Part shown: positions 34,490-42,827 of the stretch, piece after piece
Position numbering within the stretch: position 1 is the first letter of the stretch
Layout: every line of letters begins with the position of its first letter
Source of the DNA: an uncultured Clostridia bacterium
Lineage (GTDB): Bacteria; Bacillota; Clostridia; Oscillospirales; Acutalibacteraceae
DNA: 64,000 nt
Assembly (NCBI GenBank): GCA_947628665.1
Contig: CANRAU010000001.1
Location: forward strand, 218,372-282,371
Direction of reading: 5' to 3'
Translations under genes and position numbers: made by a program
Notes under the pieces: generated by a model
Told to the model about the DNA's origin: nothing
Seen by the model: the letters and a program-made list of their open reading frames with translations, nothing else
Database searches by the model: none

Positions 34490-34987
34490 ATGAGGCGGTA
34501 TATAAAAATCGGAATTTGTATTGTGTTGGCGCTTTTGGTGATCGGATTTATTTTTATCAATTCCGCGCAGCCGACGGCCAAGTCTACGAAAGCGTCTTTA
34601 AATGTGACGGAAAAAATCGAAACGCTCATCGAAAAAAGCGGGCTGTTCGACACGCGGGAGACAAATACGGTCAATCCGCGTTATGTGCGCAAGGCCGCCC
34701 ACGCCGTGGAGTTTTTTACACTCGGCGCGATGCTGTTCCTGATGACGATCCTTGTACACGAAACACTGCGGTTTCAAAACATATGGAATATTTTGTCGGC
34801 TTCCCTGTTTGTGGCCGTCGCCGATGAATCCGTTCAAATCTTGTCCGAGCGCGGACCCAAGGTGCAGGACATTTTGCTGGATTTTTGCAGCGCCGCTGCG
34901 GCGATTTTACTTTGCGCGCTGGTGTATTTCGGTATACGCGCCGTATTTCGCTATGCGCGCCGCCATGAAAAGAAGAAAAGAGGGTGA
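34490..34987 (+). CDS. VanZ family membrane protein
   Basis: This 165-aa protein has four hydrophobic segments and the VanZ motifs RKAAHAVEFFTLGAML (about 63-78) and DESVQILSERGPKVQDILLDFCSA. VanZ in enterococci gives low teicoplanin resistance by an unknown mechanism; other members lie in polysaccharide loci. Here it is inserted between capF and the FnlC-like epimerase, 2 bases after the one and 3 bases before the other, so it belongs to the same transcript. A function in the membrane handling of the polymer is possible but not shown. Confidence 0.82.
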   Translation: MRRYIKIGICIVLALLVIGFIFINSAQPTAKSTKASLNVTEKIETLIEKSGLFDTRETNTVNPRYVRKAAHAVEFFTLGAMLFLMTILVHETLRFQNIWNILSASLFVAVADESVQILSERGPKVQDILLDFCSAAAAILLCALVYFGIRAVFRYARRHEKKKRG

Positions 34988-34990
34988 ACC

Positions 34991-36181
34991 ATGGAAAAGC
35001 GAACCGACTGTTCTGCCGTGCATTTTCGGGATAACGGGAAATTAAAGCTCCTGATCCTCGTCGGGACGCGGCCGGAGATCATCCGCCTTTCCGAGGTCAT
35101 TCGTTTGAGCCGCCGTATGTTCGACTGCCTTTTGGCGCATACGGGGCAGAATTATGACGACTGTTTAAACGACGTGTTCTTTCGGGATTTGCAGCTCCCG
35201 AAGCCGGATGTGGATTTGCACGCGGTCGGTGACGATTTGGGCGCGACCATCGGGAATATCATTGACCGCGCCTATAAGCTGATGAAGCAGACAGAGCCGG
35301 ATGCGCTGCTCATTTTGGGCGACACAAATTCCTGCCTCTCCGCCATCGCCGCCAAACGGCTGCACATCCCGATTTTTCACATGGAAGCGGGAAACCGCAG
35401 TAAGAACGAGTGTTTGCCGGAGGAGACCAACCGGCGGATCGTCGATATCATATCCGACGTGAATCTGGCGTATTCCGAGCATGCCCGTCGGTATCTCGCT
35501 GAATGCGGTCTGCCGAAAGAGCGCACCTTCGTCGTCGGCTCGCCCATGGCGGAGGTACTCGGAAAGCACTTGGACGAAATAGAACGATCCGACATACACG
35601 CGCGCCTGCATCTCAAAAAGAAAAATTATATTTTGCTTTCCGCGCACCGTGAGGAAAACATCGACACAGAAGCGAATTTCCGCGCGCTGTTTACGGCAAT
35701 CAACTGTATGGCGGAAAAATACGATATACCCGTTCTCTACTCCTGCCATCCGCGCGCGAAAAAACGCCTGGAAACAAGCGGCTTTCGGCTTGACCACCGC
35801 GTGATCCTGCACGAGCCGCTGGGCTTTTATGACTATAACTGTCTGCAAATGCACGCCTTTGCCGTCGTTTCGGATTCCGGCACGCTGCCCGAGGAAGCGA
35901 GCTTTTTCGCCCGCGCGGGGCGCGCGTTCCCTGCGGTGAGCATCCGCACCTCTACCGAACGCCCCGAGGCGCTCGAAAAGGGTTGCTTTGTGCTGGCGGG
36001 TATTGATACCCAAAAGCTGCTGCAATCCATGGATCTTGCCGTGGAACTGTGCAAAAACGGCGAAAACGGCGAAGCCGTACCCGATTACGCCGATACGCAC
36101 GTTGCCGCCAAGGTCGTCAAGATCGTGCAGTCCTATACAGGCATCGTCAACCAAACGGTTTGGCATAAGGAAAAGCCCTGA
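34991..36181 (+). CDS. fnlC: UDP-HexNAc 2-epimerase (FnlC/CapG type)
   Basis: This 396-aa enzyme is a UDP-GlcNAc 2-epimerase-like protein and should finish UDP-L-FucNAc by inverting C2. Typical motifs are LVGTRPEIIRLSEV (about 23-36), HMEAGNRSKNECLPEETNRR and LSAHREENIDTE. The presence of fnlA and capF just upstream supports this reaction rather than UDP-ManNAc formation. A terminator follows at 36204-36245, ending the locus. Confidence 0.92.
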   Translation: MEKRTDCSAVHFRDNGKLKLLILVGTRPEIIRLSEVIRLSRRMFDCLLAHTGQNYDDCLNDVFFRDLQLPKPDVDLHAVGDDLGATIGNIIDRAYKLMKQTEPDALLILGDTNSCLSAIAAKRLHIPIFHMEAGNRSKNECLPEETNRRIVDIISDVNLAYSEHARRYLAECGLPKERTFVVGSPMAEVLGKHLDEIERSDIHARLHLKKKNYILLSAHREENIDTEANFRALFTAINCMAEKYDIPVLYSCHPRAKKRLETSGFRLDHRVILHEPLGFYDYNCLQMHAFAVVSDSGTLPEEASFFARAGRAFPAVSIRTSTERPEALEKGCFVLAGIDTQKLLQSMDLAVELCKNGENGEAVPDYADTHVAAKVVKIVQSYTGIVNQTVWHKEKP

Positions 36182-36203
36182 ACAATTTTATGCGCCTGTC
36201 AAA

Positions 36204-36245
36204 GAACATCCCTCCGAATGCGTTTGCGTTCGGAGGGATGTTTAT
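36204..36245. terminator. Bidirectional terminator at the end of the polysaccharide locus
   Basis: AACATCCCTCCGAA (36205-36218) pairs with TTCGGAGGGATGTT (36229-36242). A short T-rich tail is present on both strands (TTTAT and TTCTTTG), fitting two convergent genes. Confidence 0.82.
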
Positions 36246-36251
36246 GTGTTT

Positions 36252-37397
36252 TTACAGCCCCGATCGGCGGAAGATCTCCGCCAAAACGTCAGTGCTTTTT
36301 TGATCGACGTTTTTCAGCGCTTCCCGTTTCTGCGCAATGTGCGCATCTTTCGTAAAAGCGTATTGCACCAGGCGCCAAAGCCAAAACATGGGCAGCAAAA
36401 ACGGCAGCTTTTTGAGCGTCGGGTAGCGAAGCGCCATGTGCCGATACGGGGGGAAGGCGGCTTTGCACATCCGTTTCCATTTGGATTCTTTCGTATGCGC
36501 CGCCTCGGCAGCGGCAGCCGCATTTTGGACGGGCGGCCCCAATACGATATAATTTTCCATCATCCGCAGGGTGTCGCTTTTTTCGCCGCCCAAAAACATG
36601 GCTTTGCCGAGCGCACGGATGTTTTCGGCGAATTCGGCAATGCCCAGGGACTGAAACTGCGCCTCGATATAGGAAAAATCCAAACGCTCGCCCCATCGCC
36701 GTTCCATTAAGAACAGATCCATCACCGGGCGAAAGCAAGACCCTGCCGCAGTGTAATGCTCCGCCAAATGCGCCAGCGTATACACATACAAATCGTTCGG
36801 AGGCATTTTAAATTCTCGTTCGCTCGCTTGCTCGACCCTGTCCCAAACAGCCGTGAAATACGGGTACAGCGCATAATCCGGCTGAAACAGGCTGCGGTGC
36901 AGTTCGATCGTCAAAAACGGCTTTTTGACCAGTACCAGATCCTTGCCGTTGTCAAATTCCGTATGGAATCCACGCGACAGAATGATTTTCTGTGCGCGCT
37001 CGGCGTCCTGCTCATGCACCAAAATATCCATATCCACCATAAAGCGCATTTCGGGCGAGGGGTAGAGGCTTTTGAGGTGCGAACCCTTGAGCAGCATAAA
37101 ATCGATCTTTGCTTCTCCAAAAGCCGTGCGCAGAGCGTGCAACTGCGTCTGCTGTGCCGCCTCGCGCAGCAGTCCCGCCTGGTACGATTTTTCCAGGCGT
37201 GTGAAAATTTCGGTCGGGACATTTTCCCGCTGCCCGCGAAGCGCGAGATATAAAATGCTTTGCACGGCGTTTCGGTACGCAAGCTTCGCGAGCATGGAAA
37301 AGTTTACGTCCGTCGGGAGCTTCGGGATCGGCGCGTCGGCAATCGAAGCGGCGACCAGCTTTAAAAAGAATTCCTTTGTTTCCATGGTATCTTGCAT
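36252..37397 (-). CDS. Nucleotidyltransferase-like protein (NTP_transf_5 type)
   Basis: This 381-aa protein fits the group of uncharacterised nucleotidyltransferase-like proteins found near polysaccharide loci: LLKGSHLKSLYPSPEMRFMVDMDILV (about 100-125) has the Gly-Ser and the Asp-x-Asp of the nucleotidyltransferase fold. The C-terminal 100 residues are helical and basic. It is convergent with fnlC and shares its terminator. Its substrate is unknown; a link to the neighbouring polymer is only positional. Confidence 0.72.
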   Translation of the reverse strand: MQDTMETKEFFLKLVAASIADAPIPKLPTDVNFSMLAKLAYRNAVQSILYLALRGQRENVPTEIFTRLEKSYQAGLLREAAQQTQLHALRTAFGEAKIDFMLLKGSHLKSLYPSPEMRFMVDMDILVHEQDAERAQKIILSRGFHTEFDNGKDLVLVKKPFLTIELHRSLFQPDYALYPYFTAVWDRVEQASEREFKMPPNDLYVYTLAHLAEHYTAAGSCFRPVMDLFLMERRWGERLDFSYIEAQFQSLGIAEFAENIRALGKAMFLGGEKSDTLRMMENYIVLGPPVQNAAAAAEAAHTKESKWKRMCKAAFPPYRHMALRYPTLKKLPFLLPMFWLWRLVQYAFTKDAHIAQKREALKNVDQKSTDVLAEIFRRSGL

Positions 37398-37406
37398 GGA
37401 TGCACC

Positions 37407-38324
37407 TTACGCTTCGCTTAATGTGAGGCTGACCGACAGCGGGAAATGGTCGCTTGGATATACGCCGTCATAGGTGTTCTGCACGACCTTATACGCGTTG
37501 ACCGTAAAGCCCGTTTTCGAGATCATGACGTAGTCTATGCAGTTGCGGTCGAGCGACTTGCCCCAATTCTGATAGGTCGCGCCGCCCGCAGCGTTTTTCG
37601 TTTGATATTTGACGTCCAAAAAGTTTTCCGTTGCGCTCTTGTACGTCTCGGAGGATTCCTCCGCGTTGAAATCGCCCATGATCATGGAGGGCAGACCGCC
37701 GAACTGCGCAATTTTGTCGAGGACAACGCCGATGCCGTTGATACGCGCCTTGTCGCTGATGTGGTCAAGATGCGTGTTGAATACCACAAACTGCCTGTTG
37801 CTTTCCTTTTCCGCCAAAATGACATAGCTGCAAATGCGGTAGCACGCAGAACCCCAGTCCTTGCTCATTTCGTCGGGCGTTTCGGAGAGCCAAAAAGAAC
37901 CCTTGTCGCAAAGCGTATAGAGCTTGGTGTTGTAAAACACGGGGCAGCCCTCGGACATAGGCGACTTGTCGCGGTAGGTGATCACGGAATCAAAACCCTC
38001 CAGCGCGTTGCACAAATACGCGTACTGCCACTTGGTGACCTCCTGAAAGCCGATGATGCCCGGCGCTTCGCTCTCGATGTTTTGTAAAATCAGGTCGGCG
38101 CGGTAAAACCAGCTTTTTTTGCCGAGATCCCTGGAATTCAGACAGCGCACGTTGCAGCTCATCACGCGGATCGTCCCCGCCGCGTCGGCGCTTTGCTCGA
38201 TGGAAACAGTGCGCGCGGCCTTTTTGTAGTACGGATAATAGAAAAATACCGCACCGCCCCACACCAAAAGCGCCGCAAGCAACAGAGAGAGTAGGGTAAT
38301 ACAGATTTTTTTGCTCTTTTTCAT
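37407..38324 (-). CDS. Endonuclease/exonuclease/phosphatase family protein, membrane-anchored
   Basis: The start MKKSKKICITLLSLLLAALLVWG (ATG at 38324) gives a 305-aa protein with an N-terminal signal anchor (about residues 6-27); the longer open frame before it lacks a ribosome site. The EEP fold motifs are present: MSCNVRC, GFQEVTKWQYAYL, FNTHLDHISDKAR, MGDFNAEE and the final SDHFPL. Such enzymes cut phosphodiester bonds in nucleic acids, lipids or sugars; the target outside the membrane is unknown. It ends 9 bases before the nucleotidyltransferase gene starts. Confidence 0.85.
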   Translation of the reverse strand: MKKSKKICITLLSLLLAALLVWGGAVFFYYPYYKKAARTVSIEQSADAAGTIRVMSCNVRCLNSRDLGKKSWFYRADLILQNIESEAPGIIGFQEVTKWQYAYLCNALEGFDSVITYRDKSPMSEGCPVFYNTKLYTLCDKGSFWLSETPDEMSKDWGSACYRICSYVILAEKESNRQFVVFNTHLDHISDKARINGIGVVLDKIAQFGGLPSMIMGDFNAEESSETYKSATENFLDVKYQTKNAAGGATYQNWGKSLDRNCIDYVMISKTGFTVNAYKVVQNTYDGVYPSDHFPLSVSLTLSEA

Positions 38325-38517
38325 AGTGTTCACCGCTTTCTTATTCCGATATGATCTGTCAACGGTATTGTAACACACGCACGCAGAAAAGTCCACAAAA
38401 AGGAAGCAATCACCGTCCGATGCACGATGTATTTGTATAATTTCTTGCAAACAATATTATATTTCCCGTCAAACTGCAAAAGATATACATGATACCACCA
38501 CAGAAAGGAGCCTGCAC

Positions 38518-38703
38518 ATGGCCGATTTAACGATGACCGAATTAAAAGGCGTCGAGGACGAATTGGGCGCGGAAAAGCTGATGATTTTGAAGTATAAAAA
38601 TTATGCGCAAATGACAGCCGATCCGACCATCCGCAGCCTTTGCGAGCAAATCGCCGCGCAGCACAAAAATCATTATGATACGCTTATGGGAAATTTATCG
38701 TAA
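38518..38703 (+). CDS. Small spore-coat-associated protein (61 aa)
   Basis: This 61-aa helical protein begins MADLTMTELKGVEDELGAEK and ends QIAAQHKNHYDTLMGNLS. Small ferritin-like proteins of this type pair with CotF genes in many Clostridia and are thought to be part of the spore coat. GAAAGGAG lies 7 bases upstream. The CotF-family gene follows after about 60 bases. No clear sporulation promoter can be called in front. Confidence 0.72.
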   Translation: MADLTMTELKGVEDELGAEKLMILKYKNYAQMTADPTIRSLCEQIAAQHKNHYDTLMGNLS

Positions 38704-38761
38704 CAGGGACACGCGCGCCGTGCCGCAAAATCCGCCCCAACGTTCACAGGAGGAAGAATTT

Positions 38762-39043
38762 ATGCCAAAACCGCAAAATCCGCCGCTTTCCGATCGGGAA
38801 ATTTTAGATGACATTCTTGCGTCGCAAAAGCACATGACCACACTTTACAACACCTACGCGGGGGAAAGCAAGAACAGCTCTTTGCAAAGCGATATGATGA
38901 ATATTCTGCGCGAGGAGCATAATATTCAGTCCACCGTTTTTACCGAAATGGAAAAGCGCGGGTGGTATACGCCCGCCGCCGCGCCCAAAGCGCAGGTGGA
39001 GGAAACCAAAACCAAATTTCAGAACATTGCAAACATGCTGTGA
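38762..39043 (+). CDS. CotF-family spore coat protein
   Basis: The start is ATG 38762 (MPKPQNPPLSDREILDDILA) after AGGAGGAAG; the open frame reaching upstream belongs to no gene. The 93-aa product shows the CotF core, LSDREILDDILASQKHMTTLYNTY, and REEHNIQSTVFTEMEKRGWY. CotF proteins are components of the spore coat. The gene is followed by a strong terminator (39056-39096). Confidence 0.85.
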   Translation: MPKPQNPPLSDREILDDILASQKHMTTLYNTYAGESKNSSLQSDMMNILREEHNIQSTVFTEMEKRGWYTPAAAPKAQVEETKTKFQNIANML

Positions 39044-39055
39044 TAACGCTGAAAT

Positions 39056-39096
39056 GAGAAGAGCCGTTCGAGATTTGCTCGAACGGCCTTTCTCAT
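39056..39096 (+). terminator. Intrinsic terminator after the coat genes
   Basis: GCCGTTCGAG (39063-39072) pairs with CTCGAACGGC (39078-39087), extended by GAGAA/TTCTC with two mismatches, and followed by CTTTCTC. Confidence 0.8.
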
Positions 39097-39245
39097 GATG
39101 AAAAGAAGGGGGAGAAAATGAAAAAGCTCTCCAAACAGAAAGGGGGGCAATCTGTTCGTATCCGACCCATTTTCTCTTGATCGGATGACTTCAGTTTACC
39201 TGCAAATTATGGCAATACCATAGAAATTCATTGAACATTCTGTAA

Positions 39246-39275
39246 ACAAAAAGTAAAAATGGGTTTTGCTTTTTC
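39246..39275 (-). terminator. Possible A/T-rich terminator of the aromatic operon
   Basis: On the minus strand, directly after the pheA stop, AAAAAGCAAAA pairs with TTTTACTTTTT, ending in T-rich sequence. The stem is A/T-rich, so confidence is modest. The stretch 39097-39245 otherwise holds only a 20-codon frame that I do not accept as a gene. Confidence 0.4.
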
Positions 39276-39278
39276 AAT

Positions 39279-40430
39279 TTACAGGCTTTCGGTATAGCTG
39301 CCGAGGTAACAGAACTGCTCGGTGAAATCCTCCAGTTCCGCGATCATGCGCATAAAGTTATCGGAATAGACTGACGCCTCTATATCGAAGTAAAAGCGGA
39401 ATTCAAAGTCGCTGTTGGGCTTTGGGCGGCTTTCGAGCTTTAAGAGGTTCATATCCAGCGCATAAAACCGCGACAGTACGTCATAAAGCGCCCCGGGGCG
39501 GTGCGGCAGGGTGAGCGTCAGGCTGGTTTTGTTCGCACCAGGGAAAATTTCAAGATTTTTGCCGATGCAGATGAAGCGCGTATAATTGCTGTCCGAATTC
39601 TGAATGTTTTCGGAAAGCGTCCGCAGGTCATAAAGCGCCTTGCAGTCCTTCGAGGAGATGGCGGCAATGTCGCGGCGGTCGCTTTCGGAAACACGCTTTG
39701 CCGCAGTAGCGGTGTTTTCACAAACCGTGATTTTCACGCCCGACAAGGTGCTTAAAAAGTCGCTGCACTGGTTTATGGCCTGCTCGTGCGAGAAAATCTC
39801 TTTGACGTCCGACAGCTGCACGCCCTCTTTGGCGAGTAGATTGTGATCGACCTTCATCCGCAGACTTTTGACGATATAGAATTTATATCGGTTCATCAAA
39901 TCGTAGACGTGGTTGACCGAGCCTGCGGTGCTGTTTTCAATGGGCAGGATGCCGTATTGGCAAAGCCCCTGCTGTACGGCGGCAAACACGCCCTCCCAGG
40001 TTTTAAAAAACATAATGTCGGGCTGTTTAAAGAGCCGTTCACAGGCGATGGAGGAATACGCTCCCTCCACGCCCTGACAGGCGACGACAGCCGTGGCGGG
40101 CAGATCGCTTTTGGACGAGGCCTCTATCGCGCTTTGCAACTGCGCCGTCAGAGGGGAGACGGGCGGGTGGAGGTATTTGCGCTGATACGCGCGCGAAAGC
40201 CCCATAATATCGGCGTACAGCAGGCGCGTATAGAGACGCAGATCCGGGTCGTCCGTCATTTCACCGACAGCCTTGAGCAGTTCTCTCTCCCGCGTGCGGT
40301 CAAGCACAGGCATATGCTTTTCCTGCTTGACTTTCGCGACCTCCAGCGCCACGCCCATGCGTTTTAAAAACAGGGGGACTAACTGTGCGTCGATGGCGTT
40401 GATCTCGTTTCGCAGGTCTTTCAGTTCCAT
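39279..40430 (-). CDS. pheA: Bifunctional chorismate mutase / prephenate dehydratase
   Basis: This 383-aa fusion makes phenylpyruvate from chorismate. The N-terminal chorismate mutase domain (1-90) begins MELKDLRNEINAIDAQLVPL. The dehydratase domain (about 110-290) contains GVEGAYSS, ILPIENSTAGSVNHVYDLM and SNYTRFICIG. A C-terminal ACT domain (about 300-383; LPHRPGALYDVLSRF and LESRP) is the place of feedback inhibition by Phe. It is the last gene of the aroF-tyrA-aroB-aroA-aroC-pheA operon. Confidence 0.95.
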   Translation of the reverse strand: MELKDLRNEINAIDAQLVPLFLKRMGVALEVAKVKQEKHMPVLDRTRERELLKAVGEMTDDPDLRLYTRLLYADIMGLSRAYQRKYLHPPVSPLTAQLQSAIEASSKSDLPATAVVACQGVEGAYSSIACERLFKQPDIMFFKTWEGVFAAVQQGLCQYGILPIENSTAGSVNHVYDLMNRYKFYIVKSLRMKVDHNLLAKEGVQLSDVKEIFSHEQAINQCSDFLSTLSGVKITVCENTATAAKRVSESDRRDIAAISSKDCKALYDLRTLSENIQNSDSNYTRFICIGKNLEIFPGANKTSLTLTLPHRPGALYDVLSRFYALDMNLLKLESRPKPNSDFEFRFYFDIEASVYSDNFMRMIAELEDFTEQFCYLGSYTESL

Positions 40431-40498
40431 AGTTCTTCATCCTCATCGGTTTTTGCGCGCCCTTTGGCTTTTGCAAAAACCGCCCTTTCTTTGTATAT

Positions 40499-41569
40499 TC
40501 AGCCGAGCAGATCCAGTACGGTGACGGCGGTCACCGCTTCCACGACGGGGACGGCGCGGGGGACGATACAGGGATCGTGGCGGCCGCGGATCACCAGTTC
40601 TTCCGACGCTTTGGTGTCCAGATTTACGCTTTTCTGCGGTTGTGCGATCGAGGGTGTGGGCTTTACCGCCACACGGAACAGGATCGGCATACCCGAGGTA
40701 ATGCCGCCCAAAATTCCGCCGTGGTTATTGGTTTCGGTGCGAATTTGACCGTCTGCGTCCACGGTGAACGCGTCGTTGTTTTGACTGCCGCGCAGTCTTG
40801 TCCCCGCAAAGCCGCTGCCGAATTCCAGCCCCTTGACGGCGGGAACGGCAAACAGGTTTTTGGCGAGCTGGTTTTCCACACCGTCAAACATCGGCTCGCC
40901 AAGCCCCGCAGGCAAGCCCGTCACGGCGCATTCGATCACGCCGCCCACGGAATCGCAGGCCATGCGCGCGCGTTCGATCTCCGCCTGCATTTTTGCACCC
41001 TGTTCGTCGGACAAAACGGGAAACGCCTTTGCGGCAATATCGACGTTCGGGATTTCCACGGGATCAAAGGGCGTGTCGGCAATGTCGCCGACGGAGGCGA
41101 TGTGGGCTTTGATCTGCACGCCGCGCTGTTCCAAAATCTGCAGGCAAATCGCGCCCGCGTAACAGAGCGGTGCGGTCAGACGACCCGAAAAGTGTCCGCC
41201 GCCCGCAACGTCCTGAAAGCCGTTGTACTTTACAGCCGCCGCATAATCCGCATGGGCGGGGCGGGGGACGCGTCGGAGATTCTCATAATCGCCGGAGCGC
41301 GTATCGGCATTTTCAATGAGCATACCGAGGGGCGCGCCGCAGGTAACGCCGTCTACCAGCCCCGAGAGTACGACCGCCGTATCCGCTTCCTTGCGGGCGG
41401 TCGCGAATTTTGCCCGACCGGGCGCACGCCTATCTGTAAAGGATTTGACCTTGTCATTGTCGATTCGGAATCCTGCGGGGAGACCGTCAATGACCGCGCC
41501 GATGGCCTTGGAATGGGACTGCCCGAACACGGAGATCCGAATGTTTTTACCTGTGAGAATCGAGGACAT
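40499..41569 (-). CDS. aroC: Chorismate synthase
   Basis: This 356-aa enzyme makes chorismate from EPSP with reduced FMN. The start is ATG at 41569 (MSSILTGKNIRISVFGQSHS) behind GGGAGGTAAGG; it overlaps aroA by 23 bases. Conserved FGQSHS, RRAPGR, GGGHFSGRLTAPLCYAG and ETNNHGGILGG are all present, covering the flavin- and substrate-binding sites. Confidence 0.96.
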   Translation of the reverse strand: MSSILTGKNIRISVFGQSHSKAIGAVIDGLPAGFRIDNDKVKSFTDRRAPGRAKFATARKEADTAVVLSGLVDGVTCGAPLGMLIENADTRSGDYENLRRVPRPAHADYAAAVKYNGFQDVAGGGHFSGRLTAPLCYAGAICLQILEQRGVQIKAHIASVGDIADTPFDPVEIPNVDIAAKAFPVLSDEQGAKMQAEIERARMACDSVGGVIECAVTGLPAGLGEPMFDGVENQLAKNLFAVPAVKGLEFGSGFAGTRLRGSQNNDAFTVDADGQIRTETNNHGGILGGITSGMPILFRVAVKPTPSIAQPQKSVNLDTKASEELVIRGRHDPCIVPRAVPVVEAVTAVTVLDLLG

Positions 41570-42827
41570 TGACCTTACCTCCCAGTTTTTGGAAATCGTC
41601 AAAGAAGTGCGGATAGGTTTTTTGCACCGCCTGCGCGCCTTCAATCGTGACCGCGCCTTGCGAAACGCTTGCGGCGACCGCCATGGACATCACCATGCGG
41701 TGGTCACCAAAGCCGTTGACCGTCCCGCCGCAGATCGTCTGCCCGCCCTCTATCACCAAACCGTCGTCTGTTTCGGTGCAGGCAACGCCGATGCGCCGCA
41801 AACAGTCGCAAATCGCCGCCAAACGGTCGGATTCCTTGATACGCAGCCGCCCCGCGTTAGAAACGGCCGTGACGCCGTTTTCGGCGGCCGCCGCCGCGAC
41901 GGATAAAATCGGGATCAAATCGGGCGTATCGGCGGCGTCAATGGGTACGCCGTGCAGAGATTTGCCCGAAACGGTCACCGCGTCGCCCTGTACGGTAATT
42001 TGCGCGCCCATTTCCCGCAGCACGCGCAAAACAGCTTTGTCGCCCTGCACGGAATCCTGCCGCAGTCCCGTAACGGTCACAGGCCCGCCGAGCGCACCCG
42101 CCGTCAGGAAAAACGCCGCATTCGACCAGTCGCCGTCCACTGTGACTTCCCCCGGCGAACGGTAACGCTGCCCGCCTTTTATTCGGAAGCGGTTTTCCGT
42201 GCATTCGACCGAAATGCCGAAGGTGCGCAGGGTATCTAAGGTCATGCGAATGTAGGAAGCCGATTCCACGGGCGGCAAAAGCTCGATTTCACTGTCGCCC
42301 TCCAAAAGCGGGAGCGCCAGCAGCAACCCTGTGACATATTGCGAGCTGACGTTGCCTTTCAAAGTGAATTTCCCCGCCGTAAGCGTCCCTTCGGTGCGTA
42401 TGGGGAACGCGCCGGGCTCTGAAAAGCGCACGCCGTGTGCCTCCATGACCTGCCGCAGATCCGTAATGGGACGTTCGGGCAGCCGGCCGCGCCCTGTGAA
42501 CACGCCGCTTTTGCCGAGCGCAGAAACCACGGGCAGCAAAAAGCGCAGCACAGAGCCGCTTTCGCCGCAATCCAAACACACGGCGTTTTCGGAAGCGTCC
42601 CGCCGCAAGGGCTTTACGGTAAACACGCCGTCTGCGTCATCGATCTCCGCGCCGAGTGCGCGCATACAGTTGACCGTCGCCAAAATATCCTCGGAGCGCA
42701 CATTGCAAAGCACTTTTGTAGGCGCATCGCTGAGCGACGCGGCAATCAAAATGCGGTGCGCGTCGGATTTGGAGGAAATTGCAGGGACAGTACCCGTGAG
42801 TGATCCGGGCGAAACGCACACGTTCAT
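41547..42827 (-). CDS. aroA: 3-phosphoshikimate 1-carboxyvinyltransferase (EPSP synthase)
   Basis: This 426-aa enzyme joins shikimate-3-phosphate and PEP. It shows the EPSPS signatures: SKSDAHRILIAASLSD near the start, LDCGESGSVLRFLLPV (around residue 86), LPERPITDL, and SNAGRLRIKESDRLAA and GDHRMVMSMAVAA near the end. It overlaps aroB by 4 bases and aroC by 23. The glyphosate-sensitivity motif has the form LDCGESGSVLRF, typical of class II-like Clostridial enzymes; this last point is an inference. Confidence 0.95.
   Translation of the reverse strand: MNVCVSPGSLTGTVPAISSKSDAHRILIAASLSDAPTKVLCNVRSEDILATVNCMRALGAEIDDADGVFTVKPLRRDASENAVCLDCGESGSVLRFLLPVVSALGKSGVFTGRGRLPERPITDLRQVMEAHGVRFSEPGAFPIRTEGTLTAGKFTLKGNVSSQYVTGLLLALPLLEGDSEIELLPPVESASYIRMTLDTLRTFGISVECTENRFRIKGGQRYRSPGEVTVDGDWSNAAFFLTAGALGGPVTVTGLRQDSVQGDKAVLRVLREMGAQITVQGDAVTVSGKSLHGVPIDAADTPDLIPILSVAAAAAENGVTAVSNAGRLRIKESDRLAAICDCLRRIGVACTETDDGLVIEGGQTICGGTVNGFGDHRMVMSMAVAASVSQGAVTIEGAQAVQKTYPHFFDDFQKLGGKVNVLDSHR

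Noticed and set aside
39118..39180. A 20-codon frame (MKKLSKQKGGQ...) with a G-rich site upstream, after the CotF terminator.
   Set aside because: No promoter, no known family, and nothing downstream on that strand; too short to support.
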